Assembly (NCBI GenBank): GCA_016788425.1
Contig: JAEURQ010000004.1
Coordinates: 1-64,000 of the forward strand
Length of the DNA: 64,000 bases
DNA from: Chthonomonas sp.
GTDB lineage: Bacteria > Armatimonadota > Fimbriimonadia > Fimbriimonadales > Fimbriimonadaceae
Direction of reading: 5' to 3'
Of the stretch, positions 52,012 through 58,646 are shown one piece after another. Positions within the stretch are counted from its first letter, which is position 1; every line of letters begins with the position of its first letter. Both the position numbers and the translations under genes were made by a program. The notes beneath the pieces are model-generated. The model searched no databases and was not told where the DNA came from. It saw only the letters and a list, made by a program, of their open reading frames with translations.

Positions 52012-52625
52012 GCTTTAACAACGCGATAATGGCCGATCATGCGCCAAGCGAATAGCACGTCCTCAAACTGCGTGCCACGCCCGATGTTGTGTACCATCAG
52101 CGGCGTCACGCCATCGTTCGCAAACTGGTTGGTGACCATTCCGGTGTGAGCGCGGCCATCCTTCAGCCGCCAAGTCACGATATCTCCCGCGCGAAAATCG
52201 CTCGGCTTGTTGGATAGTGGAAGGCTATAGCCTTTGCGCGAAAACCACACTTCGAGGTTAAGCACGCGGCGATGATCGATGTTGCGATCGGGCTTGCGCA
52301 AACCCCAGTTTTGCGGATACTTGTTAAAGTGTTTCGCCATGTCCTCATGGAGTTCCTTTTGCAGATCGATATTGGCCGCGCGCAGCGCGCGCACAATCAC
52401 ATCCGCGCACACCCCGCGCTCCATCGGCACATCGCCGCCGGGGTACTTGAGCTGCACGTAAGCCGGGTCGTAGAACTTGGTCAGCCGCGCCTGCTCCTTC
52501 GCACTGATCATCACCGCCGACTCGCGCTCGGTCATCGGGGTTTGGCGCGTCGTCGTCGTCTTCGTTTGCTGGCAGGCAACGAGGACGAGTGCCGCCGCTC
52601 CGAGGCAAAGGGTTCCGAGTTTCAT
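52008..52625 (-). CDS. DUF1287 lipoprotein (NlpC/P60-like)
   Basis: 205 residues. The signal ends with a lipobox, ALVLVAC (Cys as lipid anchor). The DUF1287 domain follows: YPGGDVPMERGVCADVIVRALRAANIDLQKELHEDMAKHF, DRNIDHRRVLNLEVWFSRKG, RAGDIVTWRLKDGRAHTGMVTN, MVHNIGRG. The Cys in GVCAD and the His in GRAHTGM suit an NlpC/P60-type Cys/His amidase. It is probably an envelope hydrolase. The ATG at 52625 is used; the longer frame runs into the repeat at 52694. Confidence 0.85.
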   Translation of the reverse strand: MKLGTLCLGAAALVLVACQQTKTTTTRQTPMTERESAVMISAKEQARLTKFYDPAYVQLKYPGGDVPMERGVCADVIVRALRAANIDLQKELHEDMAKHFNKYPQNWGLRKPDRNIDHRRVLNLEVWFSRKGYSLPLSNKPSDFRAGDIVTWRLKDGRAHTGMVTNQFANDGVTPLMVHNIGRGTQFEDVLFAWRMIGHYRVVKA

Positions 52626-52693
52626 GAGGGTCCTGATGATAGGATACTTGAGGTTGCCAAACGCGCATTGGCCATACCTTCCTTGCTTCCTTG

Positions 52694-52774
52694 CGGCAGC
52701 CCGAGCCCCCGTCTGGGCAAAGCGACTAGCGTGAGCGTAGTCGCGCGGGCGTGGCAAGTGGGCAGACGGGGGCG
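52694..52774. repeat. Palindromic cassette repeat, copy 1
   Basis: CGGCAGCC (52694-52701) begins the copy. The outer stem is GCCCCCGTCTG (52705-52715) / CAGACGGGGGC (52763-52773), 11 bp perfect. The inner stem is GCGACTA/TAGTCGC (52722-52728, 52738-52744) around GCGTGAGCG. The arms are joined by GGCAAA on the left and GCGGGCGTGGCAAGTGG on the right. It is one of five copies in the next 6 kb. Confidence 0.92.
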
Positions 52775-52816
52775 GGCCAGATAAGATAAGAGAGTTGTAA
52801 AAAGTCGCTCAGGAAC

Positions 52817-52904
52817 TTGCTCCGTCACAACTCTATTGCTATACTGGCTATAGGTGGAGCACGTCGCAGTGCGAAACCTGAGGTTTTGAAAGTGTGCTCT
52901 CCAC
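52817..52904 (+). promoter_or_regulatory. Cassette 1 promoter and structured leader
   Basis: TTGCTC (52817-52822), 17 bases, TATACT (52840-52845). The leader has GTGGAG (52854-52859) / CTCCAC (52899-52904) and, as an alternative overlapping register, GAGCAC (52857-52862) / GTGCTC (52894-52899). The 3' arm covers the region just after a GTG start at 52892, which has GAGG 8 bases upstream. The same arrangement follows repeat copies 2 and 3. Confidence 0.7.
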
Positions 52905-53176
52905 AGCCTGAACGGGACCAACTTCTCCTCTACTATAGGGCCATCATTGGTCACAGCGAGCTTGCGGAATTGGTATCATCAGTTGAAATTGAGGATGGCA
53001 AGAACGGACTTCAGCTGGTGCTTGTGTTCCGATACGCACCTACGACTGAAGATATTGAGGATGCTGACGTTACCGTGACTGAACTCTACGCTAGCTTTCC
53101 AAGCCTACAACATATCGACCTTGCGATTATTCATGGGGACAAGGTTTGGCAAGTGCCAGATTGCCTGAACGACTAG
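52892..53176 (+). CDS. Cassette 1 protein, unknown, 94 aa
   Basis: A small soluble acidic protein with GHSELAELVSSVEIEDGKNGLQLVLVFRYAPTTEDIEDADV and IDLAIIHGDKVWQVPDCL; probably a compact alpha/beta fold. No family is recognised. I chose the GTG at 52892 because it lies in the position of the leader start codons of cassettes 2 and 3 and is downstream of the promoter; TTG at 52886 is possible. The size and acidity would suit an immunity-type protein, but that is only a guess. Confidence 0.5.
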   Translation: MCSPQPERDQLLLYYRAIIGHSELAELVSSVEIEDGKNGLQLVLVFRYAPTTEDIEDADVTVTELYASFPSLQHIDLAIIHGDKVWQVPDCLND

Positions 53177-53183
53177 CAATTAC

Positions 53184-53540
53184 ATGTGGTGGTTAAGTGG
53201 AATTTTGCCGAACTACGAGGTGCTGCTCTACAGCGCCTTTATCCTATGCTTTGTCTTAGGGCCAGGGATGATGTACCTAGTGATTATTCTCCTCAGTGCA
53301 TCTATACTGCCATTGATTCTGGTGACGTGGAAGGCTCTGCGCAAGAAAGGCACTCGCTGGTCCGAATGGCTGCTCGCGGTGTTCATCTTCTTTAGTTGGC
53401 TTCAGCCGTTTGTCCCTCAAGACCCGTCGTTCCTCCTGCCAAATATCTTGCTCCTCTACTTAGGAACCATACTGGCTTACACGTACATCTCGAAAACGAC
53501 CAACTGGTTTAAGAAATCGTCCAAGCAGAGCAAGGTCTAG
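53184..53540 (+). CDS. Cassette 1 small membrane protein
   Basis: 118 residues with three or four hydrophobic segments: LLYSAFILCFVLGPGMMYLVIILLSASILPLILVTW, then WLLAVFIFFSWLQPFV and LLPNILLLYLGTILAYTYI, ending in a basic tail. It starts 7 bases after the preceding stop. The family is unknown. Low GC and no ribosome site of note. Confidence 0.55.
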   Translation: MWWLSGILPNYEVLLYSAFILCFVLGPGMMYLVIILLSASILPLILVTWKALRKKGTRWSEWLLAVFIFFSWLQPFVPQDPSFLLPNILLLYLGTILAYTYISKTTNWFKKSSKQSKV

Positions 53541-53768
53541 GGATTGTTGAAGTACAACCGTTTCCTCAGATTCGTGTGTCGTACAGTACTGGCCCATCCG
53601 CGATCCTCGCTGCTGCACCTACGAGGACCGGGCGGTTTGTGTCGCCACTCTCTTGGCGAATGCATTCGGAGCGCTGATCGATTGGGCATGATACGAACAC
53701 TTCACTCGCGAAAGCCCGAGCTAGTACCGAGGCAAAGCGAGTAACGAGTAGGGTGCGCTCTCCAAGCG
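53541..53768. other. Intergenic stretch before repeat copy 2
   Basis: There is no convincing gene here. GC rises toward the repeat. A segment near 53730-53750 reads GAGGCAAAGCGAGTAACGAG and resembles the centre of the cassette repeat, so it may be a decayed copy. Confidence 0.3.
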
Positions 53769-53848
53769 CCGCAGCCTCAGCCCCCGTCTGGGCAAAGCGA
53801 CGAGCGAAGCGTGGTCGCGCGGGCGTGGCAAGTGGGCAGACGGGGGCG
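53769..53848. repeat. Palindromic cassette repeat, copy 2
   Basis: The outer stem GCCCCCGTCTG (53780-53790) / CAGACGGGGGC (53837-53847) is identical to copy 1. The inner stem is changed to GCGACGA/TGGTCGC, keeping five pairs (GCGAC/GTCGC) around GCGAAGCG. The total core is 68 bp, one less than the others. Confidence 0.92.
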
Positions 53849-53872
53849 GCGCACAAAAAGTCCTCCAGAAAG

Positions 53873-53987
53873 TTGTTTCGCCACAACTCAGTTGCTATAC
53901 TGACATTTGTGGAGCGCGTTGCAGAACGAAATTGGAGGTGTTGACATTGCGCGCTCAACAGCCTGGTCCGGACGGAGGTAGTTAAAC
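53873..53987 (+). promoter_or_regulatory. Cassette 2 promoter, structured leader and leader peptide
   Basis: TTGTTT (53873-53878), 17 bases, TATACT (53896-53901). GAGCGCG (53912-53918) pairs with CGCGCTC (53950-53956). A TTG at 53947, 8 bases after GGAGG, opens a 12-residue frame ending in TAA at 53983-53985, two bases before the ATG of the next gene. Compared with cassette 1, both arms changed but pairing is kept. Confidence 0.65.
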
Positions 53988-54668
53988 ATGAGAAGGTTTG
54001 CCCTGCTTGTTGCTTGCAGTTGTGCGTCGTTCGCTTTGGCGAAAACGCCCGAACAGCTGTTCATCGAACAGCGCTTTGACCAAATCAAATCCATGAAGGC
54101 ACCGCCGAAACAGAACCAGTTCAGCACAGTGGTGTACCGATTTTCACGGGTGCAAGGTGAAAAGGGAAGACTGAAGCACATAAAGGAGTATCTTACAGCC
54201 CTTCGACCTCATTTTGACTTAAACAGCAGTTCATTCAGAGGGGGAGAAGATTCGGACCGCAAAGTCGAGGCGATTATGGCTTCGGTTAAATTTCTTACGG
54301 TTAAATATCAGAGTACTGAAGCATTCAATTGTTTCTTTCAGATGACATCCGATGGTGCGATTGCCGAGTATTGGGACGAGGAGGTTCGAGTTGCTGTATG
54401 CGGCAGCTACGCCGCAGTGAATGAGTACTTGAAGCAGAATCCTAAAAAGTATCGTGACTTGCTCTATACGTTGAGCGTATATGGCCCGCCACCGGAATCA
54501 CAGCGAAAAACTGTACCTATCTCGTTGAGCATTGCGAGGCGCAAAAAGCTCGTCCACTATGAAAGGCTCATGAAGGACTGGTTGAAGGTCAAAAGTGAGT
54601 TCGGGGATAAGTGGTGGCTAACGTCATTTTTGCCATATTCGAATTGCTCTTCATCCGTGCAAGTTTAG
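53988..54668 (+). CDS. Cassette 2 exported protein, unknown, 226 aa
   Basis: The signal peptide RRFALLVACSCASFALAK is followed by a soluble, mostly helical domain (EQLFIEQRFDQIKSMKAPP, then HIKEYLTALRPHFDL, CFFQMTSDGAIAEYWDEEVRVAVCGSYAAVNEYLKQNPKKYRDLLYTLSVYGPP). No family is recognised. The region around 100-160 resembles helical-repeat proteins loosely. A ribosome site (ACGGAGG) lies 13 bases upstream, at the end of the leader peptide frame. Confidence 0.6.
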   Translation: MRRFALLVACSCASFALAKTPEQLFIEQRFDQIKSMKAPPKQNQFSTVVYRFSRVQGEKGRLKHIKEYLTALRPHFDLNSSSFRGGEDSDRKVEAIMASVKFLTVKYQSTEAFNCFFQMTSDGAIAEYWDEEVRVAVCGSYAAVNEYLKQNPKKYRDLLYTLSVYGPPPESQRKTVPISLSIARRKKLVHYERLMKDWLKVKSEFGDKWWLTSFLPYSNCSSSVQV

Positions 54669-54678
54669 TTAGCACACC

Positions 54679-55014
54679 ATGTACGGCATAACTCTCGGAC
54701 CCCGCGCATTTATTAGCATTTTCGAATCCAGTGCAATAGAGTTATTGGCGATATCTGCGCTGGCAGTGGGCGGTTTGATTAACTTAGTTTATCTGACTAA
54801 ACTCTCGCGGGCAGCAAGGGTGCAAGACCCGATCACAGCACGCCGTGCGAAGAAGGCGCTTGCGTTTGTGGGTATCGGCGCAGTCGCCTTCTTACTCGCG
54901 CCAGATCCTCCCGGACTTGGGTTGCACTGGCTCGATGGGGTCTTTGCCCTGTATCTGGCTGCCTGTTCCATTGCTCATCTAAGGGTCTTTTCGAGTGGGT
55001 TGCATAGAACGTGA
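54679..55014 (+). CDS. Cassette 2 small membrane protein
   Basis: 111 residues with three hydrophobic segments: IELLAISALAVGGLINLVYLTKL, KKALAFVGIGAVAFLLAPDPPGLGLHWLDGVFALYLAACSIAHL. It starts 10 bases after the preceding stop. The order soluble or exported protein followed by a small membrane protein is the same as in cassette 1. The family is unknown. Confidence 0.5.
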   Translation: MYGITLGPRAFISIFESSAIELLAISALAVGGLINLVYLTKLSRAARVQDPITARRAKKALAFVGIGAVAFLLAPDPPGLGLHWLDGVFALYLAACSIAHLRVFSSGLHRT

Positions 55015-55066
55015 CGGTGAGTGCTTTCCAAAGCGACCCCAAACGTTGCCCCAGCCTCCTATCTCG

Positions 55067-55147
55067 CGGCAGCCTCAGCCCCCGTCTGGGCAAAGCGACT
55101 AGCGCAAGCGTAGTCGCGCGGGCGTGGCAAGTGGGCAGACGGGGGCG
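55067..55147. repeat. Palindromic cassette repeat, copy 3
   Basis: CGGCAGCC (55067-55074), the outer stem GCCCCCGTCTG (55078-55088) / CAGACGGGGGC (55136-55146), and the inner stem GCGACTA/TAGTCGC around GCGCAAGCG. It is nearly identical to copies 1 and 5. Confidence 0.93.
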
Positions 55148-55184
55148 GCGCATATAAGAGAGATATAAAAAGCTCTCCAGGAAC

Positions 55185-55275
55185 TTGTTCTGCTAGAGCG
55201 CGGTTGCTATAATGAGTTGAGCCTACGGATATTCATGATCAGGTCAAAGCGCAACATGTCGAACTCAACAAGATC
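55185..55275 (+). promoter_or_regulatory. Cassette 3 promoter, structured leader and leader peptide
   Basis: TTGTTC (55185-55190), 17 bases, TATAAT (55208-55213). GTTGAG (55216-55221) pairs with CTCAAC (55264-55269). A small frame MSNSTRS begins at ATG 55256, just 5' of the 3' arm, and its stop overlaps the ATG of the next gene (ATGA at 55276-55279). The layout matches cassettes 1 and 2. Confidence 0.65.
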
Positions 55276-55701
55276 ATGATTCATTCAGGGATTGCAACGT
55301 CCGTTTTGTCAGACCATATTTACTGGCCCTCCACAAATTTCCTTATCTTCATTGGCTTGGGCAGTTTGCTCGTGCGATGGTACGTTTCAAGAGTCGTTCA
55401 ACATGTCGAAGCAAATTCAAAGAGTAATGCAAATAGAGTCGGGCTTGATGTTTCTGAATTTTTTCCAGATTTAGTCATTCGGAAAAGGCAAGTGCTATAC
55501 TTCTTCTTAGTTGCAGTTGTCACATTTGTTTGCGTGGACTTCTTCTCGAAACGGAATTCTCATCTTGATCAGTCATTGGTTAATCTGTTGGTTTTGATTT
55601 TGTTTTCGGTGATGCTCTCTTATGCCGTGCTAACCTTTCCTCATTGTTCTCTAGCCAAACTTGTTATTGAACCAGCTAAGAATCCTGAAGAGGTTAGATA
55701 A
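55276..55701 (+). CDS. Cassette 3 membrane protein, 141 aa
   Basis: Membrane segments: FLIFIGLGSLLVRWYVSRVV, VLYFFLVAVVTFVCVDFF and LVNLLVLILFSVMLSYAVLTFPHCSLA. A cytoplasmic charged loop (about 45-70) lies between the first two. No family is recognised. It is translationally coupled to the leader peptide just upstream. Confidence 0.55.
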   Translation: MIHSGIATSVLSDHIYWPSTNFLIFIGLGSLLVRWYVSRVVQHVEANSKSNANRVGLDVSEFFPDLVIRKRQVLYFFLVAVVTFVCVDFFSKRNSHLDQSLVNLLVLILFSVMLSYAVLTFPHCSLAKLVIEPAKNPEEVR

Positions 55702-55702
55702 G

Positions 55703-55984
55703 ATGATATTGAGCACTGCAGTGCTGTTTCTGGGTGCAGTCCCTTACTTGCTCGTGGGTTCCTCCGAAGGGAGATCTGGGTCTCGTGCTAAGAATTGGCT
55801 TCTTGCGAGTGGAATGGTTGCGTTATCCTACTCGTCATTCTTCCTGAGCTTGTGTGCGTTGGTATCGTGGAGAAGCCAGGTAAATCCTTCCTTTGCTCCC
55901 AATGGTGGGCCAGAATCCCTGGAAACATTTCGACATGCGTCGGGTTCTGGTGCATTGTTGCTACTTGCTTTTGGTGTATCATGA
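55703..55984 (+). CDS. Cassette 3 small membrane protein, possibly frameshifted
   Basis: 93 residues: ILSTAVLFLGAVPYLLVGSSEGRSGSRAKNWLLASGMVALSYSSFFLSLCALVSW, then a loop and the start of another hydrophobic segment (GALLLLAFGVS) where the frame ends. A plausible continuation in another frame follows at once (55990-56106), so the gene may be broken. The start is the ATG at 55703, next to the previous stop. Confidence 0.5.
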   Translation: MILSTAVLFLGAVPYLLVGSSEGRSGSRAKNWLLASGMVALSYSSFFLSLCALVSWRSQVNPSFAPNGGPESLETFRHASGSGALLLLAFGVS

Positions 55985-55989
55985 CATGA

Positions 55990-56106
55990 ACCATTTTCAA
56001 TTGGGCGCGAGTAGGCCTTCGCATTTTATGTGGACCGTTCGCGGGCATGATGCTCGGAGTACCTATTGCCGGCACGATGCCGGAGTTTCTATATCTCGGA
56101 ACTTAA
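55990..56106 (+). pseudogene. Possible displaced C-terminus of the 55703 gene
   Basis: In a different frame from the 55703 gene, 38 residues without a good start codon read ARVGLRILCGPFAGMMLGVPIAGTMPEFLYLGT and a stop. The sequence looks like a natural membrane-protein end rather than random translation. A frameshift near 55980 would join it to the preceding hydrophobic segment. Sequencing error or decay are both possible. Confidence 0.25.
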
Positions 56107-56142
56107 TATGTCACCCCCTTATTGTGATCAACAGCTGACGGG

Positions 56143-56430
56143 ATGGCCGCCGAAGCCGCCCTCCAAACATTTCGTCTTCCAAGTTCTTGGAATAGTAGCA
56201 CTGTGAAGTTTATATTTCCTGCCGTATTTGTCGTTTCAATTTTCGTAAGCAGTTTTCTTATCGCTAGAAAGTTGGTGCGTGGTGACAAAGCGAATATGCA
56301 ACTGCTCTTCGGGCACGCCCTTTCCGTCTTGCCAGCTTTTGTAATGCCGGATGCAGTTCTTACATATATGTGGGGTTTGCTTTGGGCGTGGACGTGGAGC
56401 GTCGTTCTGGTCCACACGGAGAGCAGATGA
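56143..56430 (+). CDS. Cassette 3 small membrane protein, 95 aa
   Basis: Hydrophobic segments VKFIFPAVFVVSIFVSSFLIA and LLFGHALSVLPAFVMPDAVLTYMWGLLWAWTWSVVLV. No family is recognised. It overlaps the next gene by 4 bases (ATGA), indicating co-translation. No clear ribosome site before the ATG. Confidence 0.5.
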   Translation: MAAEAALQTFRLPSSWNSSTVKFIFPAVFVVSIFVSSFLIARKLVRGDKANMQLLFGHALSVLPAFVMPDAVLTYMWGLLWAWTWSVVLVHTESR

Positions 56431-56663
56431 GCCCATCGCAGATTGGAATTACCGGGATTGTTGGCGCTACGCTCCTCATCAATATCTGGTTGGCTAGGCC
56501 AAGAGCCTTGAAGTTTGTTTGCGTCTGTCTTGGAGTTGCTGTCAGTTTTTGGCTGTGGAACTTGCCCACTGAGGGAGCGATGCTTGCGCACGGCTTCGGT
56601 GCTTTCGTCATATCCTATTGTGCTATCTTTATCCAAACGCGAGCCTACTTCAGAAGAAAATGA
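56427..56663 (+). CDS. Cassette 3 small membrane protein, 78 aa
   Basis: Three short hydrophobic segments: IGITGIVGATLLINIWLA, FVCVCLGVAVSFWLW and HGFGAFVISYCAIFI, ending YFRRK. The start is within the stop of the preceding gene. The family is unknown; with its partner it may be a two-protein membrane unit. Confidence 0.5.
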   Translation: MSPSQIGITGIVGATLLINIWLARPRALKFVCVCLGVAVSFWLWNLPTEGAMLAHGFGAFVISYCAIFIQTRAYFRRK

Positions 56664-56715
56664 TATGATCACGGCAGCTAGATTTAATAGACTCCTGACA
56701 AAGGAGGTGTAAACG

Positions 56716-57114
56716 ATGAGCAGTTACATGGAGCAGTTACCGTCAAGAGCGATGGTAGATTTGATGGACGGACAATACGTGCTGCCATTCATTGCGATCG
56801 GCGCCTTTCTGTTGGTTTCGTTCACATGTTTGTTGATCTTCCTCGTTGCCCGAGCTTGCATCGCGAAGCATTGTCGATCTGTCTGGTCCGCGATTGCCAT
56901 CGCCATCGGATGTTGCCAATGGCTACTCCTCTGCATCTGGCCCCTCGGGCCCCTGGGGGGCGCCATGGTTTTCGGTGACGCGCTTTTGCTTGTTTCCCTG
57001 ATCATCGGATTTTATGTCGGCACCAAAGGATTCTTGTGCACGCGCGTCAAGCCTCGCTCGCATCTGGGAGTGCTTGGGCAACACGACTCCATGGGTGAAG
57101 GTATGAGGGACTAG
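56716..57114 (+). CDS. Cassette 3 membrane protein, 132 aa
   Basis: Three membrane helices: FIAIGAFLLVSFTCLLIFLVARA, WSAIAIAIGCCQWLLLCIWPL and AMVFGDALLLVSLIIGFYVG, then a polar tail. An excellent ribosome site AAAGGAGGTG lies before the ATG, unlike the other cassette genes. Function is unknown. GC is somewhat higher than in its neighbours. Confidence 0.6.
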   Translation: MSSYMEQLPSRAMVDLMDGQYVLPFIAIGAFLLVSFTCLLIFLVARACIAKHCRSVWSAIAIAIGCCQWLLLCIWPLGPLGGAMVFGDALLLVSLIIGFYVGTKGFLCTRVKPRSHLGVLGQHDSMGEGMRD

Positions 57115-57119
57115 AGGCG

Positions 57120-57452
57120 ATGACAAAGTGGTGGATCGTGGCAAATTTGAACGAAGCGATTGAACAGCTGCAAGACATTGTTACTAGACTTGAGGAGGGT
57201 GATACTGATGAAGATGGCCTCCGGTATGATTTGGGTCATGCATACTATCACATCAACGCAGCCTACAATGGGCGCCATTTAGTTGGTCTTGATGAAAAAG
57301 AGTTTTGGGACCAAAAGGATCCGTTCAGAACACTACGACCCTTCCCAAGGGATCTTCCGAAAACATATGGGGGATGGTTTTCTAGAGCGAAACCGGTCCT
57401 ACCTCCCATTCGAGGAGGCGAGGGTGGATCGGAACCGAAGGGCCTTGAGTAG
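57120..57452 (+). CDS. Cassette 3 soluble protein, 110 aa
   Basis: The N-terminal half is a helical hairpin (LNEAIEQLQDIVTRLEEGDTDEDGLRYDLGHAYYHINAAYNGRH) and the C-terminal half is Pro-rich (RTLRPFPRDLPKTYGGWF). It starts 5 bases after the preceding stop. Small acidic helical proteins like this occur among immunity proteins, and the next gene is one, but I cannot place it in a family. Confidence 0.55.
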   Translation: MTKWWIVANLNEAIEQLQDIVTRLEEGDTDEDGLRYDLGHAYYHINAAYNGRHLVGLDEKEFWDQKDPFRTLRPFPRDLPKTYGGWFSRAKPVLPPIRGGEGGSEPKGLE

Positions 57453-57473
57453 GATTGCAATAGGAAGAATCTG

Positions 57474-57836
57474 ATGACGACTAAAACTCTAGTTTTTGCG
57501 ATGGGCTTGTTGTGTGGCGGCGCCATGGTCATGGCCGAGCCCGATCGCCCGCCGAAAGACGGCTACGTCCCGAACGAGCGAACCGCCATTGCGATCGGTG
57601 TGGCGGTGGCGGAAAACGTGTTTGGAAAAGGCCTTGTCGAAAAGCAGAAGCCGCATCAGGCGGAGCTGGAGAAAGGGGTCTGGATGGTTTCAGGAAGCCT
57701 GCCACCACCCGAGGTGCTCCCCAACGGCGACAGAAAAGTTTGGGTGGGCGGCACGTTCGAGGTTTTTCTGAACAAGTCGGATGGCCGCATCCTCAAGGTC
57801 ATTCATAGCTTGTACGGACTTACAAGTACGGGATAA
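57474..57836 (+). CDS. NTF2-fold immunity protein, exported
   Basis: 120 residues with a signal peptide (LVFAMGLLCGGAMVMA). The body matches the NTF2-fold immunity family: GYVPNERTAIAIGVAVAENVFGKGLVEKQKPHQAELEKGVWMVSGSLP, then GGTFEVFLNKSDGRILKVIHS. Such proteins neutralise toxins of polymorphic or contact-dependent systems. No toxin is encoded nearby, so this looks like an orphan immunity gene. It is last in cassette 3. Confidence 0.75.
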   Translation: MTTKTLVFAMGLLCGGAMVMAEPDRPPKDGYVPNERTAIAIGVAVAENVFGKGLVEKQKPHQAELEKGVWMVSGSLPPPEVLPNGDRKVWVGGTFEVFLNKSDGRILKVIHSLYGLTSTG

Positions 57837-57892
57837 GCGAATTGCTATCCTTCACATCGGAACTAGCACTCACTCCCTAGCTGCCTTTCCCG

Positions 57893-57924
57893 CGGCAGCC
57901 CCAGCCCCCGTCTGGGCAAAGCGA
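57893..57924. repeat. Cassette repeat, copy 4: left half only
   Basis: CGGCAGCC (57893-57900), then GCCCCCGTCTGGGCAAAGCGA (57904-57924), then it stops exactly where the inner palindrome begins. The right half is missing and is replaced by GTGACCGGTACACTGG, whose TACACT (57933-57938) may be the -10 of the next gene. Confidence 0.85.
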
Positions 57925-57949
57925 GTGACCGGTACACTGGAAGGCAGTC

Positions 57950-58501
57950 ATGGGGAGCGGCAAATCTCGTCAAAGAAAGCTAAAGCAGTTTCTTTACTTG
58001 GAGTGGAACGAAGAGTCTCGATCTTACGTGCGTGAAGAGCTCCAAAAGTTGGAAATTCTGCCTAAGTGGAACGGCATGTATGCGCTCGGTATACGGAAAG
58101 GACACTCACTCAAGAATGCTTCACTGGATGAGATCATGGCGAGTCTGGATGATTACGCCATGGCGGGCCTCGCTGCCGCCGCTGAAATCGTGGCCGATCC
58201 GCGAAACGGTGGACTCTTTAATGGCGTAGCGATCGGGGGCAACTCCGACGGCGAAACGTTGGCAATTCAAGCCAAGATACGGTACACCGTAAAGTATTGG
58301 GAGAACGATAGTGACTATTACGGCGAATTTTTGTTGTGTGTAGGGAAGGTCAGCCCGGAGACTTATGGTCTCCACTGCGAGGCTAGGTCGTATCAGGAAG
58401 TTCGAGATTGGAGCCGCAAGCCGCTTTTCTCCCAAAAGGTTGTGAAGAGACTGCGCGCCGAGCTTGGCATTGATGATTCCAATCGGCCGCGGCAGCCTTA
58501 G
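57950..58501 (+). CDS. Cassette 4 protein, unknown, 183 aa
   Basis: A soluble protein: basic N-terminus (GSGKSRQRKLKQFLYLEW), helical middle (SLDEIMASLDDYAMAGLAAAAEIVADP), then a beta-rich part (GNSDGETLAIQAKIRYTVKYWENDSDYYGEFLLCVGKVSPETYGLHCEARSYQEVRDW). No family is recognised. Its last residues and TAG stop lie in repeat copy 5 (from 58490), so the natural C-terminus may have been replaced by the repeat. A -10-like TACACT lies 11 bases before the ATG. Confidence 0.6.
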   Translation: MGSGKSRQRKLKQFLYLEWNEESRSYVREELQKLEILPKWNGMYALGIRKGHSLKNASLDEIMASLDDYAMAGLAAAAEIVADPRNGGLFNGVAIGGNSDGETLAIQAKIRYTVKYWENDSDYYGEFLLCVGKVSPETYGLHCEARSYQEVRDWSRKPLFSQKVVKRLRAELGIDDSNRPRQP

Positions 58502-58570
58502 CCCCCGTCTGGGCAAAGCGACTAGCGCAAGCGTAGTCGCGCGGGCGTGGCAAGTGGGCAGACGGGGGCG
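58490..58570. repeat. Palindromic cassette repeat, copy 5
   Basis: CGGCAGCC (58490-58497), the outer stem GCCCCCGTCTG (58501-58511) / CAGACGGGGGC (58559-58569), and the inner stem GCGACTA/TAGTCGC around GCGCAAGCG. It is the last copy. It supplies the stop codon of the 183-aa gene and lies 64 bases before the typA -10 box. Confidence 0.93.
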
Positions 58571-58633
58571 CTTCGCAACCCCACCTCCGAACCCGCGACC
58601 AAAGATTTAACCGGGGTTGAGCGGGCGAACAGG

Positions 58634-58639
58634 TATAAT
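58634..58639 (+). promoter_or_regulatory. -10 box of typA, leaderless
   Basis: TATAAT (58634-58639) lies 7 bases before the ATG at 58647. Transcription would start at or next to the A of ATG. This rules out the upstream GTG at 58617 as the start. Confidence 0.65.
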
Positions 58640-58646
58640 TCTGTCT

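Noticed and set aside
53544-53744. 66-codon frame between cassette 1 and repeat copy 2
   Set aside because: No ribosome site, Arg/His/Leu-rich random-looking product and rising GC toward the repeat; probably not a gene.
52694-58570. Integron attC sites
   Set aside because: The repeats separate gene blocks as attC sites do, but they lack the RYYYAAC and GTTRRRY boxes, and no integron integrase is in the window. I keep the cassette idea but not the integron label.
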